64,000 nucleotides of DNA from Rutpela maculata (GCA_936432065.2 OW386293.2:42503923-42567922), one strand, 5' to 3'; positions 44,735 through 56,150 are shown, counted from the first letter of the stretch. Translations and numbers: made by a program. The notes: a model not told the origin generated them from the sequence alone.

Positions 44735-45460
44735 TGCATGCAAAAACTCCTAGTAAACACCGACTCTGTCTATCTAATCTTAACAGCACTATAATAATTT
44801 GGATACCTCGTCCCTACTCATATTGAGTACAAATTGCTTAACCCTAGTTTTGAATTGATTTAAGAAACGTACATCCCTTATCTCACTTGGCAGTTCATTA
44901 TTTAATCTAGGGGGCCAGCTAAGCTTCTTTGGCCCACTGACTTTTCAGCACCAGGTGTTTTCGCTTGGCACTTCATTTTATTCGTAGTTTCATACGTATG
45001 GTCAATTAAAACTAATTGATGTTTGTGTTTCCACTGGTGAGTAACAGCTTTTAAAAGAAATATTTGTCGCAAGTCCAAAATTTGCCTCATGGTACAGTAA
45101 ATTAGAAGGGTAATTATTATTTTTTTGATAAATTAATTTTAAAAATTTTGTTGTACAATTTCTAATTTTTTTAAGTAACTATTTGCAGCGCCGCCCTATC
45201 CAAGGATTCAATAAGATATGCATTATTCCACTAACGCAAAATATAATATTTTTAAACGTGGTATATCTAAAAATAATTTAAAATATTTAAACTTATATAA
45301 AATACTTCTTAAAGTTTGAGTTACAGGTTCGATATGATAATCCCATAGTAGATGTTTGTTAAAGGTTACTCCAAGATATTTAGTTTTCTCTGCTGACATA
45401 ATTTCTATTTTTTTTTCCATGGTTGTTGATGGTTAATTTGTTGTAACTAGGTAAAGAATT

Positions 45461-46217
45461 CCTGTAGCAGCCAAAAGGCATAGAGTTTTTTCGAAATTAA
45501 TAGTTAAAACCCTATGATTAAACCAATCGATGAGAATACTCACATTATTGTGGGGGTGGTAGAGGGCCCCACTACCGATGTGGCATATCGATTTATAGGT
45601 TTTTGGGGGAGACGATTTTAAATATTATGTTATTCTGTTAAAGTTCCATAAACAATAATTTCCACATAGTGAACTGCAAATATAGTATCTAATGGAGTGA
45701 GACCCGTCAACAACAGAGAATTGGACCAGCGGAGTGGAACACAAAATAAATGAATACTCCCTAAGAACAATGAACAAATTGAAGTACCAGGATCAGAAAT
45801 GGAGGAATCAGTAGGTTCAGAAGAAGATTTATAGAAGCAGAAAAACAAAAATAGGAGCACAAACAGTAGCGACACAACGCGGCAACATATATCACAAGAA
45901 GACCCAGAAGAGGCAAAAGTCCAGAACCAAAAATACAAAAAAAGGGAGCTTAAACGCTCCCTCACGACACAATGCGGTAGCGCATCTCACAAATGCTTAC
46001 ACCTCCCATCCCACATTCATTAACCATGCGCCATGTGGCACTTGCTGCTAGCAACAAGCATGACCCTAGTCCAACCCAGCGTGGACGTAGCAGGCCCAGC
46101 TGTATAATCCTTGGGAGTGGCAGAAATGCCTACCGCACGCTGTTAAATCAATCAAAAAATCAAATCAATCAAAATTTTTTTCATTGAGAGAGACTTAGAT
46201 AGAAAATCTAGGTGTAG
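45461..46217. other. probable 3' end of another non-LTR element
   Basis: No clear domain. The last part (46140-46180) ends in ATCAA repeats, the type of tail seen on the Jockey copies here, preceded by 'cctaccgcacgctgttaaat', so it may be a plus-strand retroelement 3' end. The 111-residue minus frame at 45630-45965 is not credible. Confidence 0.35.
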
Positions 46218-47677
46218 CCCAGTCAATGAACGTTCAATAAGGGGGTCTAGAGGGAAATGTCGAGATCACAATTTTTGACTTGGGGGCTGTGTTTGGACTA
46301 TTTAGGAGGTAAACATACCAAATGTCCCCGAACATAGGAGGTGGGGGGAGATGCAGGGGGGCACGAAGGAGGTCCCAGTTTTTTGTTTTTCGCTCATACT
46401 TCGAAAACGGTTAGCCCTAATCAAAAAGTGGCTATATGCAAAATTAAAGCTGACTAAATTTCCTACAGTAATGTTTCTATTAATTTTTTTCGTATCTGTT
46501 ATGGTTCAGTAATGAATAGTACATCTTTTGACTGTATTCTAACTTTATTATAAATTTATTACAAATTGAAAATAAATTTTAATAATCATCGTAGAAAAAA
46601 ATTTCTTGTACAGATATCCGTTTCACAGCAGACTGAACTGAAATATCGAATAAAAAATGTCTTTGCGTCTGTAATTGTGTGTGCGTATATATCTATGTGT
46701 GCGTGTATACTGTTTCTTGTAAAAACAATAACTTCTGTTAGACTTAAAATATTTGATTTAAATTTGGAACATATGTAAAACAGCATATTACCATAATCTC
46801 TATTGAAATTGGGCCATATCTGTAATACATGGTGATAACCAGAAGCCTACAAACTCTCATACGTAAAATATGTTTTATTTTAATTTCAGAGCAAAATATT
46901 ACTAAGCATACAAAAATAAGAAGATGTATAAGATTTCTAAACCGCAATATCCCTTGTGTTTATTAAGCAAACCAACTTTATTTAAATTAGATGATATATC
47001 AGTGTTATCCTAAAATATGGAACATGGTATTTTTAATTATTATGAAGTGAGAATTGTAGGCCTCTGGTTATCACCATGTATTACAGATATGACCCAATAT
47101 CAGTAGGAATTATTGTAATATGCTGTTTTGAATATGTTCCAAATTCTAATCAAATATTTTAAGTCCAACAGAAGTTATCGTGTTTACAAGAAGCGGTATA
47201 CACGCACATAGATATAAACGCACATACACACTTACAGACGCAAAGACATTTTTTATTTGATATTTCAGTTCAGTCTGTTGTGAAACGGATATCTGTATAA
47301 GAATTTTTTTTCTACGATGATTATTAAAATTTATTTTCAATTTATAATAAAATAATAAAGTTAAAATACAGTCAAAAGATATACAATGCATTACTGAACC
47401 ATAGCACATACGAAAAAAAATAATAGAAACATTATTGTAGAAAATTTAATCAGCTTCAATTTTGAATATAGCCACTTTTTGATTAGGGCTAACCGTTTTC
47501 GAGATATGAGCGAAAAAACAAAGACCAGGACCTTCTTCGTGCCCCCCTGCATCCCCTCCACCTCCTACGTTCGGGGACTTTTGGTATGTTTACCTCCTAA
47601 ATAGTCCAAACACAGCCCTCTAGTCAAAAATTGTGATCTTAGCATGTCCCTCTAGAAACCATTCATTGACTGGACTA
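46218..47677. mobile_element. 1.46 kb foldback element
   Basis: Arms of about 640 bp (46218-46858 and 47052-47677) are inverted copies. Outer words CCAGTCAATGAA / TTCATTGACTGG; inner words 'ctgtaatacatggtgataac' and complement. The spacer is about 190 bp. Several 60- to 90-residue frames mirror each other in the two arms and are not genes. Confidence 0.85.
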
Positions 47678-47940
47678 GTGTGGAATTTTAAGATTTATAA
47701 ACACCCTATAGGTTGCATTGTAATTCGAGTATTATTAACAAACGAACATCAGCATGCCTGCCTCTCAAGATTATTTTAGCAGGTTGCTAAATTGACACTA
47801 ATGTTTCAAGAATAGATGAGAAGATAACATCAGAGAGCGTCATCGCATGTGTGTCTACCTTCTACGATTTCAAATTAGAATACCATGCAACCTGTACGAT
47901 GTTTATAGATCTTCTATTATTTTCTTGATTCTATAATAAG

Positions 47941-48395
47941 TAAGTTACCTCGAGTAGTATGTATGCGCAGTGAGTTTCCTCGAGTACTATGGATGTGCAG
48001 TAGGTTTCCCCGAGTATTATGGATGCGCAGTGGATTTCCTCGAATACTGCGGATGCGCAGTAGGTTTCCATGAGTATTATGGATGCGCAGTGGCTTTCTT
48101 TGAGTGTCATTGATGCGCAGTAGATTATCTCTAGTAGTATGGATGCGCAGTAGATTTCCCCGAGTATTATGGATGCGCAGTGACTTTCCTCGAGTACCGT
48201 TGATGTGCACTAGGTTTCCTCGAGTATTTTCGATCCGCAGTGGCTTTTCTCGAGTACCATAGAGGCGCAGTAGGTTACTTCAAGTAGTATGGATGCGCAA
48301 TGGGTCTTCTCGAGTAAAATGGATGCACAGTGGGTTACTTCAGATAGTATGCGCAGTGGGTTACCTCGCGTTCGTAGTAGGTTTCCCCGAAGAAA
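47941..48395. repeat. 30-bp minisatellite, about 15 units
   Basis: Consensus TAGGTTTCCTCGAGTATTAT followed by GGATGCGCAG. Fourteen units of 30 bp (one of 26) are in register from 47941, then degenerate partial units. Because 30 is divisible by three, the minus frame 47917-48210 encodes a 10-residue repeat RIHNTRGNLL; this is taken as an artefact. Confidence 0.95.
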
Positions 48396-48511
48396 ATGTT
48401 CGAAGTAGAAGCTTTACTTCTATCGTGTAGTCTACGGCACACAGTGTTTTTTATATCTTTGACAAGCCATTTTCTGCATATTATTTCTACATTCAATGGA
48501 ATTATACTAAC

Positions 48512-48640
48512 GCGAAAAAAATTTTTGAAAATTTTCATTGTTCAAATAGGCTTAAAATGTCATGAAACGTCAAGATTTTGAGTTGGAGCAAAAAAAAATC
48601 TGGTTGATGCGTCGGTCTATCTGTTGGTCTGTTGGAACCG
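48512..48640. repeat. dispersed repeat family, copy 2 of 3
   Basis: Contains 'cattgttcaaataggcttaa', 'gtcaagattttgagttggag' and 'ttggaaccgttt'. See 32010-32190. Confidence 0.7.
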
Positions 48641-49415
48641 TTTTTATCTATTTTCTGAGGTTATCTTGAATATATAAGCCAATCGACCAATTCTGACCTC
48701 GGATTTGGATTCAGCGCGTGAAAATACATGGAAATAAACTAGTGTAGTACCCAGACCAAATTGTTTTTTTGGCTGTGTTATTGTGTTATTTGCATATATA
48801 ATTTTTTTTTCGTTGTGAGAGACTTGGGTAGAAAATCTGGATGTAAAGTAGTGAACTACAGGGTGATTTTATGAGTTTTACCAATTACAAAACCCATAAG
48901 CCTAAAGGAATTTTTTCCAGATCTAATGGTAGAGAATAGCTACAAGAACAATTAGAATCAGTAACTGTAATAAAGATCGAAAGGTGTCACTTCCATGATT
49001 TTCGGCATTTGTATATTACTGTTTAAGAAAACAACGTTTGACGTTTAAGAAAACAACCATTTAATTGTGACGTATATAATCCTTGCAAAAATGCAAATTC
49101 AAGCACGTCTTAACTTCCGAGGAAATCATCTTGCAGTATTTGTTCGATTTGTTATTATGTAGACAATCACCACACGAAAAATCAGCCATTTCAATAACTA
49201 TTTTTTTTGTATTTTAGGAATATGCGTCGGCGCCATCGTTCTACCTCCCGGCAGCCAAATGCTTTTCGTGATCGTCACCTATTAAGATTTTATAAAAAAA
49301 TTGTTATTTCTATTTCAAAAAGACGTAAAGAAAATATTCAGTGGCTCTTAAAATATAAAGGTAGTATGCATAGCGAACATATGTGGTACTGGCATTACGT
49401 AGAACGTCACGGCGT

Positions 49416-49440
49416 TTGGACGGCGCGCCGCGCCGTCCAA
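49416..49440. repeat. GC-rich near-perfect palindrome
   Basis: 25 bp with 12-bp arms TTGGACGGCGCG / CGCGCCGTCCAA around a single C, isolated in AT-rich DNA. Confidence 0.85.
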
Positions 49441-49548
49441 AATTAAAATGCGACAAATTTTTCTTGCATACCCATATGCACTTAATACTCCGCCTTCGGC
49501 GTCGGGCTACTACCAAGCAACGTGTATTCGATTGTCATAAAATTATCT

Positions 49549-49563
49549 CGTACATAATCAATG
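49549..49563. repeat. target-site duplication of Jockey copy 2 (left)
   Basis: CGTACATAATCAATG, identical to 53574-53588. Confidence 0.88.
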
Positions 49564-50325
49564 AATCAATCAAAATCAATAAAAACAAAGGGTCTAGCCG
49601 TACTTCCATGGCGAAACTGCCCCCGCTAGGAACCTATATCATAACCTATGTTATATTGTAGAGGGCGCTAATAATAGTTGATCGAGTAGATATTAGCTCT
49701 ATATCTTAGTTAATTGAGGAGCTATTTGAAAAAAAGTGTCCGGAGACGCCTTTTTTTCAAAGCGATATATCTTAGTTAATTTTAGAGCTAGAAAAATAAA
49801 ACTAAATGGCAGTATTATGGTACACTTTACAGTTTATTTTATAGCATTTCCTATGGGCCAAGCCTAAATAAAAGTATTTAAAAAATGCAAAGAAAAATTT
49901 TGTCAATCGATTTCTATCAGATCTAATTAAATTACCACTTTGAAAAAAATATATAATAATAGTCTATGTCTTGCCTAATAGCATGCCAAGTTTCATTAAA
50001 ATCCAAGAGGTGCAACATGCCAAAAAAAAAGTAAGTGTACTGACTACCTTACGACCACTATGTTGACGCTTTTAATCTGCATTACATTTCAATAGTTGCG
50101 TTTTGACGGCTCATAAAAAGTGTATCAACGGTTGGTGGTGTCAACTAGCCTATTACAATGTTTTTTTGATCTACTTTTATAGTGACTGTAGTCGGTATCA
50201 GTTAAGAATGCAGTTGTTTTCGTTATGAGCGGAGCACAGTTTACACAGGATATGGGAATTCCCAAGTAAGTGGAATCCCCCCATGGCCGACTCAAGCCAA
50301 TTGGTACATAAAATAAAAATTAACG

Positions 50326-50333
50326 GTTTAAAT
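50326..50333. repeat. 8-bp target duplication GTTTAAAT (left)
   Basis: Identical to 50695-50702. The opposite foldback arm has the empty site (reads CGGTTTAAATCGG on the complementary strand). Confidence 0.88.
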
Positions 50334-50694
50334 TAGGGTGACCATACGTCCGGAAGTCCGGAAGTGTCCAGCGAAAGTCCAGCATTCTGACCATATGTCC
50401 GGAATTTCGCTGGAAAGTCTTACAGGTGTCCAGCATAAGTTCAGAATTCAGGTTATAGTGAATTCGGATTTCTCCCCCCCGCTCATCAAAAAATGTTGGG
50501 ACGAAAAAAAATTTTTTCCGGATTTCTCCCTCCCGCTCATCAATTTCAATTTTCGAGGAAAAATATTTTTATTTTCAGCCCAAGCTCAAGGCTTAAGTCC
50601 GCCCTTGAGTGCCCCCCCCCCCTCCAGTAACCTTTCTGGATCCGCCCTTGGCAGAAGTGTCCAGCATTCACTTAACAAAAATCTGGCCACCCTA
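50334..50694. mobile_element. hAT-like MITE, 361 bp, with empty site in the opposite arm
   Basis: Ends TAGGGTGACCA and TGGCCACCCTA are inverted repeats with one mismatch, flanked by an 8-bp duplication as in hAT. The internal sequence repeats 'tccggatttctccc' twice (about 50465 and 50517). It is absent from the right foldback arm near 51610, so it arrived after the foldback formed. Confidence 0.85.
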
Positions 50695-53078
50695 GTTTAA
50701 ATTGGCTTTTATTTGGCATTTGGCTCTTTTATAAATACATTGAAATTATTTAATTCATATTTTAGCATATTTTATTTAGATTAATGAAAGCTCATTATAG
50801 ACGTAAATCCTCTAAAAATGTCAAGTGTTATAAGAAATGGGTAAACCTACTAGTTACTTGTGCTCGATAGCAGGCGAGCTGTTCTTGTCTCTGCCGTTCT
50901 GAACTGTATCTTTGATCTCTCTCGCGCAGCGCACATCGCACATCGAAGTTTAATTTATTGTTTTATGATATTTATGAATATTAATACAATAGAAATTGTA
51001 CTAATTGTTCATATATTGTTCGGCTATTTCCTTCCATTTTTATTAAAATCAGACTGCTATAGTTATATGTATCACTTTTGTTACAAATAAGGATTCACAA
51101 ACACGGTATCGCCTGTGCTAAAAGCTTAGCGATGTGCGAAGCTCAAGTTGTTGATTTCATCACTCTCATTTAAGAGCATGGTTCTATTTAATTTTATTGT
51201 GCGATATGCGAGGGGCGTCGATATGGCCACTCTCATTTAAAATAATGGTTTATTTAATTTCAGTGTGCGATGTGCGATGTGCGAAGTGCGGTGCTATGTG
51301 CGCTGTGCGGTGCACCGACGCGACGTGATGACGTGGTCATGCACTTACACGGAGGTTATGATATTTGTGTACACTTTTTAGGCAGGTATATGAGAGAGAT
51401 CAAAGATACAATTCAGAACGGCAGAGACAAGAACAGCTCGCCTGATATCGAGCACAAGCAAGTAGTAGGTTTACCCATTTCTTATAACGCTTTGACATTT
51501 TTAGAGGATTTACGTCTATAATGAGCTTTCATTACTCTAAATAAAATATGTTGCAATATGAATTAAATGATTTCAATGTATTTATAAAAGAAAAATGCCA
51601 AATAAAAGCCGATTTAAACCGTTAATTTTTATTTTATGTACCAACTGGCTTGTGTCGGCCATGGGGGGATTCCACTTACTTGGGAATTCCCATATCCTGT
51701 GTAAACTATTCGTGCTCCACTCATAACGTAAACAACTGCATTCTTAACTGAGACCGACTATAGTCACTATAAAAGTAGATCAAAAAAACATTGTAATATT
51801 CTAGTTGACACCACCAACCGTTGATACACTTTTTATGAGCTGTCAAAACGCAACTTTTCCAAAGATTAATGAAATGTAATGCAAATTAGAAGCGACAACA
51901 TAGTGGTCGTGTAAGGTGGTTCACTTACTTAAAAATTTTTTTCGACATGTTGCACCTCTTGGATTTTAATGAAACTTGGCATGCTGTTAGGCAAGACATA
52001 AACAATTATTATATATTTTTTTCAAAGTGGTAGTTCAATTAGATCTGATAGAAATCGATTGACAAAATTTTTCTTTGCATTTTTTAAATACTTTTATTTA
52101 GGCTTGGCCCATAGGAAATGCTATAAAATAAACTGTAAAGTGTACCATAACACTGCCATCTAGTTTTATTTTTCTAGCTTTAAAATTAACTAAGATATAT
52201 CGCTTTGAAAGAAAGTCGTCTCCAGACACTTTTTTTCAAATAGCTCCTCAATTAACTAAGATATAGAGCTAATATCTACTCTATCAACTACTATTAGCGC
52301 CCTCTACAATATAACATAGGTTACGATATAGGTTCCTATCGGGGGCAGTTTCGCCATGGAAGTACGGCTAGACCCTTTATTATTAGTTCCTTGTACAGTA
52401 ATGCGCCTGACCGGATCCCGGTCCGGAGTGACCTACGCAACCACGGCGCGCAGCATCGTGGTGAATGCGTAGGTGGGCGGAGCGGATTCGGTTTTGCTTA
52501 AACAATAATTGGGGTGGAGTGGTTAGCGCTCCTATTTAACGATTAAAACTTAAAGCTAACAATTTATTTTGACAATATCAAGAAGTGATTTGAAATATTA
52601 AGGCTAATTTTAAAAGTAAAAACAAACTTAAAATTAGGCACATAGTGCACTGCGTACTTTTTCAGTTCTGGTTGCTAGTACGGGGAAAACTCAAAGAAAA
52701 AAATCCGTTCGAACTAGTAACGTCGTTCGTCCGATGGTTAGACTGCCTCCGGAAAGGTAGGGTGGAAGGAAAGTTGTGATTTGAAATGTTTGGATTTTCA
52801 AGAGATTATTGGTCGAGAGGGGATTTTGAAAAGGGAGACAAAAAAGGACAAAAGAACAAAAATTAACAGAAATAACAAAAAGGAGACGAATAGAGGAAAT
52901 GGAAAGGTGTTTGAGGGTAAAAGGTGGTGAAAAGTAAAAGGTGGTGAAATTGTGGTATAAGGAAGTTTTGGCTAGGGAAAGATAGGCTGGTAATGGGTGT
53001 TTCAGGTCGAAAAGTAAGGCATTATGCTCTCTGATTCGTGTTATATCGCGGGTTAGCGGACTATCGCCCAGCTTGAAT

Positions 53079-53573
53079 TTATAGAATTTCTGTAATATTT
53101 CCTGGACGAAGTCCAGGGGTTTTGTCGTGGCAACGTGCGTAAAGATCTCTGAGGGAGGTGTACTTATCGGAGTCTGAAATGAGGCGTATAAATTTATGCT
53201 CTAAAACTCTGAGTTTCCGCATTGTCGTGGCCGGGATGCTGCACCACACCGGCGCCGCGTATGTGATGGTCGGCCTGATCACCATCGGATACAATAGTTT
53301 TTTATTCGTCTTGTTTAGTCCGCTACCCCGTGCCAGGAGCGGGTACAGACTCCTGGACATTGAGTAGACCTTTCGTACGGTTTCGTTAACGTGTATGTTG
53401 AACGTCAGTCTTCTGTCTAAGTTCACCCCTAGATACTTCACGCACCTTTTGATTGGAATTTGGCGACCCCCGATCGAAATTGATGTTAAAATGCGGTTCT
53501 CAGTGAACCGGCGCGTGGAGAGTATGACCTCCGACTTTTCGGCGTTGATCCGAATCTTCCACTTGTAATACGC
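53079..53573 (-). pseudogene. Jockey copy 2 ORF2 fragment (end of RT to C-terminal part)
   Basis: The frame contains KYLGVNLDRRLTFNIHVNET, RSLYPLLARGSGLNKTNKKL and the block APVWCSIPATTMRKLRVLEH that is split by Transib in copy 1. Upstream, toward 53573, the same frame type continues with matches to RFTENRIL before the truncation. A frame break near 53095 ends the ORF early. It serves as the uninterrupted reference for the Transib site. Confidence 0.85.
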
Positions 53574-53588
53574 CGTACATAATCAATG
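53574..53588. repeat. target-site duplication of Jockey copy 2 (right)
   Basis: CGTACATAATCAATG, matching 49549-49563. Confidence 0.88.
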
Positions 53589-54319
53589 TCCTAGGGATAT
53601 GATAGCTGATAACAATCCGTTTTATGTAATGTAATAAATATTCAAGTATAGTTATCTACGGATTTATTCGACAAGTAAAAAATGTCGGCAGGTTTGATAG
53701 TACGGTAAAGATCAAAGATGCCAACGTTTTTTAAGTAGATGTAATAGCGAAAACGTTGTGGTTAGGGCATAAAACAATAAATTATTAAAAAATTAAATAA
53801 ACATAGAGAAACCTTACGCATCAAATATGAATATTCTTGTTCTGAATTATAATGGCTGAAAATCTGTTAATAGTAGAACACATATTTTTCAATGTGAATC
53901 CCTAGTTTCCTGAAGAAAAATAACTAGTTATTTTTTGTTTGTTTTTTATACCTTTTCTATAATAGTGGGACAGCTTAACGTCGAATTTCGCGTTAATGTG
54001 GACCCACAAGACAAAACCACCAACTTTTTTTCAGGTACTAGTTAGGTACGTAGCTTTCAATTTTTGATAGGAACCAACTCCTCCGTCGGCCATTTTGAAA
54101 TATAGGTATATTATCAATGTCTCGGATTCTAAATCGCATAGGACCATAAATTTGGTCTCTAAGTATATATATTTGGGATCAGGGAATACAACTACTCAAT
54201 TTTTAAACGTATCACACTATATATTTATTCACCAATATATGTACCAATTACAAACTCTTCACTTATGAACTGTTTTGTCCGGTGTGTCCACATTTTGTTA
54301 TGTTTTTTTATTTTGTTTC
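53589..54319. other. non-coding DNA, no feature seen
   Basis: No repeat edge or coding frame recognised. Confidence 0.4.
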
Positions 54320-55003
54320 AGATTGAATTGTAATACGGATTGGAAGAAGTGCATGATCTGTCAGAAAACAACTTCAGAAAGTCTAAAATGTCCACTCAAT
54401 GCACGTGGAATCGAAGACAAGACAATACCATACCGGTCTTTCTTGAACAATACTAATGAATTTTGAAGCTTGGAGTCATTGCCAGTGAAACTAAATTTTG
54501 GAAGCGACATGAGTGCGGATGAACTGGTCCAAAACCATGGTGCATGGAACAAATCTTGTTACGTCAAGTAATTTGAAGTTGGGTAAAGCTAAAAAGCGGG
54601 GAAATACGTCAGGAGGCAGCACAACCGTGGAGAAACGATCCCGGCGTGAAGCGAGTGACAAAATGGCATGTTTGTTATGTCGTGAAAACGATGGACTTCT
54701 TCATGAATTTCAACATTAAAAGCTGATACGAGCATACGAAAAATGGCAACAGAACTGCAAGAAACCCAGTTGTTGGCACCATTAGAAGGTGACCTCACTT
54801 CCCTTGACGCCAAATCATCTGCAATGTTATGCAGCACTGAGAAATCGTTGGCGGTCTCACCTAAGGAAACCACAGTAATATTTGGTGGAAATATCTACAG
54901 AGAAAAGTCAGATAAAGGTTACAGCACTTGTGGAGCTTTATACTTATATAGACAACTGTGTGAAAGATGGGACCTTCTACTTTACATTTTCAAAGTTGCA
55001 TGA
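54320..55003 (+). pseudogene. orphan metazoan protein family, N-terminal part
   Basis: Fragments in shifting frames: WKKCMICQKTTSESLKCPLN, YRSFLNNTNEF, then (after breaks) DELVQNHGAWNKSCY, EKRSRREAS, MACLLCRENDGLLHEFQH and KMATELQETQLLAPLEGDL. The paired C-x2-C blocks, W-x-x-x-C and the LHE...R/K...A-x-x-L spacing are those of the N-terminal third of the same uncharacterised family as 25740-27605. Later KVTALVELYTYIDNCVKDG continues the family pattern. Several frameshifts and stops are present. The downstream two thirds are absent here. Confidence 0.6.
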
Positions 55004-55424
55004 ACTGTCACTTTCTCCTTCAATCTGGTTCTGTTATTCTTCTTTTCAACGCCAAGGATTTTTAATCGGTTCTCATACAGTTGTATGTTTAACAGTGGTC
55101 CTTAATGAACAGGTACTTAAACCTACAATCTTATCAAAGATTACTCGTGTATTGTTTTCATTAAATGTTTTATAATCATTATATTTACTGATCGATTTTT
55201 TAAAAAAACGCTGAAGTACTTCCTCGAGCTAAAACTAATCGATTTCAATAAAATCAGACTTTTTTTATAAGTTATTTAGCCTAAAATAGAAACGACGGAC
55301 GGAGAGGCAGAAGGACAGACGAACGAACTGACAGAAAGACAGATCCATGATATTTTGAAAGTTGTTGCAAATTCTATGACACAATAATATATCTTTTTTC
55401 TCTACGAGTAATATTCACAATTAC

Positions 55425-55590
55425 TTCCACATCTAGTGGAAGTATAGTAACGCAAAAAAATGATTGAAAATTTTTATTGTTCAAATAGGCTTAGAATGTC
55501 AACGTCGAGATTTTAAGTTTGAGCAAAAAAAAATTTCTGTCTATCGCTTTGTCTGCAACTTTTCTTGTGCGCACGTTTACTCTGGAACCG
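55425..55590. repeat. dispersed repeat family, copy 3 of 3
   Basis: Opens with CTTCCACATCTAGTGGAAG, an inverted repeat, and shares 'ttattgttcaaataggctta' and 'cttgtgcgcacgttt' with 32010-32190. Confidence 0.7.
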
Positions 55591-55689
55591 TTTAAGCAGG
55601 GGCGGCTCAAGGTAAATTCTCCACCCGGGCGGGAGCACTTTTTGGCGCCCCGCTCCGAAAGACGTATTTTGAGACGCTGATGGCAAATT

Positions 55690-55930
55690 TTGACCCAAAA
55701 ATGTTTTTTATCATGTCAGTTCCCTCTACCATCTCCTCTATACCCTAAAAAATAGCAAAAAAAAGCCCTTGTCCCAACCGATCTAACTTTTATGAAGTAT
55801 TTTGACGTACTGAAACCAGTTATGCACAAAAATAAATTAGGTGGTATAAGGAAACTGACCCGACAGGAAAAATTTTTTTGTTCAAAATTGGCTTCAACGC
55901 CTCAAAATATTTCAGAAAAGTTAGATGAAA
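55690..55930. repeat. short foldback repeat related to the flanks at 25.3 and 31.4 kb
   Basis: 'ctaacttttatgaagtattt' at 55785 and its diverged complement ending at 55926 form an inverted pair; 'gtcagttccctctacc' near 55715 and 'ggaaactgac' near 55850 are another. Related words flank the composite unit at 25317-25432 and 31437-31500. Confidence 0.6.
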
Positions 55931-55977
55931 ACCAGTAGAGTGTTTATACCGGAGCTGAGCCTCCCCCCACCACTTTT

Positions 55978-56150
55978 CGTGACGTCATGGGTGGTGGGGG
56001 GTAATTAGTATGGTGGGGGGTAATTACTGTGGTAGGGGGTAATTACTGTGGTGGAGGTAATTGGTGTGGTGGTGGGGGGTAATTGGTGTAGTGGGAATAA
56101 TTAATGTGGTGGGGGGTAATTGGTGTGGTTGGAGGTAATAAGAGTACTGA
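55978..56150. repeat. G-rich tandem repeat upstream of the polymerase gene
   Basis: About eight units of 18-22 bp with consensus GTGGTGGGGGGTAATTRNT. Runs of five or six G recur at regular spacing on the plus strand, which could form G-quadruplexes. The array ends about 85 bp before a TATA box. Confidence 0.85.

Larger units (their letters stand above)
43391..45460 (-). pseudogene. CR1-like non-LTR element, 3' end, split by an insert
   Basis: On the minus strand: EIMSAEKTKYLGVTFNKHLL (45420-45361), the YLGV block after the reverse transcriptase, then LRSILYKFKYFKLFLDIPRL. Next come LRQIFLLKAVTHQWKHKHQL and GAEKSVGQRSL (45090-44902). After a frame break the final block reads RLNNELPSEIRDVRFLNQFK and ends with a stop near 44800. 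This tail is typical of CR1/Daphne-type ORF2. The polymerase core is missing. The 3' untranslated region (43391-43620 and 44735-44800) is interrupted by a 1.1 kb inverted-repeat element. Confidence 0.7.
48396..49548. other. non-coding DNA with one dispersed-repeat copy
   Basis: Copy 2 of the repeat at 32.0 and 55.4 kb lies at 48512-48640. The remainder has no recognised gene; the basic 79-residue frame at 49207-49446 (RRRHRSTSRQ) matches no family known to me. Confidence 0.45.
49587..52378. mobile_element. 2.8 kb foldback element inside Jockey copy 2
   Basis: Outer ends AAAGGGTCTAGCCGTACTTC and its complement (to 52378). The arms run to about 50930 on the left and back to about 51395 on the right, leaving a spacer of about 460 bp rich in GTGCGATGTGCG simple repeats. 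The left arm is longer because a 361-bp hAT MITE lies in it. No transposase is seen; small frames at 50860-51090 and 51270-51521 lie across arm and spacer and are not credible. Confidence 0.88.
49564..53573 (-). mobile_element. Jockey-like non-LTR retrotransposon, copy 2, 5'-truncated
   Basis: It lies between 15-bp duplications. On the minus strand it starts inside the reverse transcriptase and ends with ATTG-rich repeats at 49564-49583. Most of the span is a 2.8 kb foldback inserted in the 3' untranslated region; the Jockey part is about 1.2 kb. Its 3' region (52400-52800) matches copy 1 (32890-33260). Confidence 0.88.

Noticed and set aside
47941..48395. Possible CRISPR array
   Set aside because: The 30-bp units follow each other without spacers and drift gradually; it is a minisatellite in a eukaryotic context.
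49207..49446. Arginine-rich 79-residue frame as a Harbinger-type protein
   Set aside because: The RRRHR start is reminiscent, but none of the later Harbinger motifs are present.
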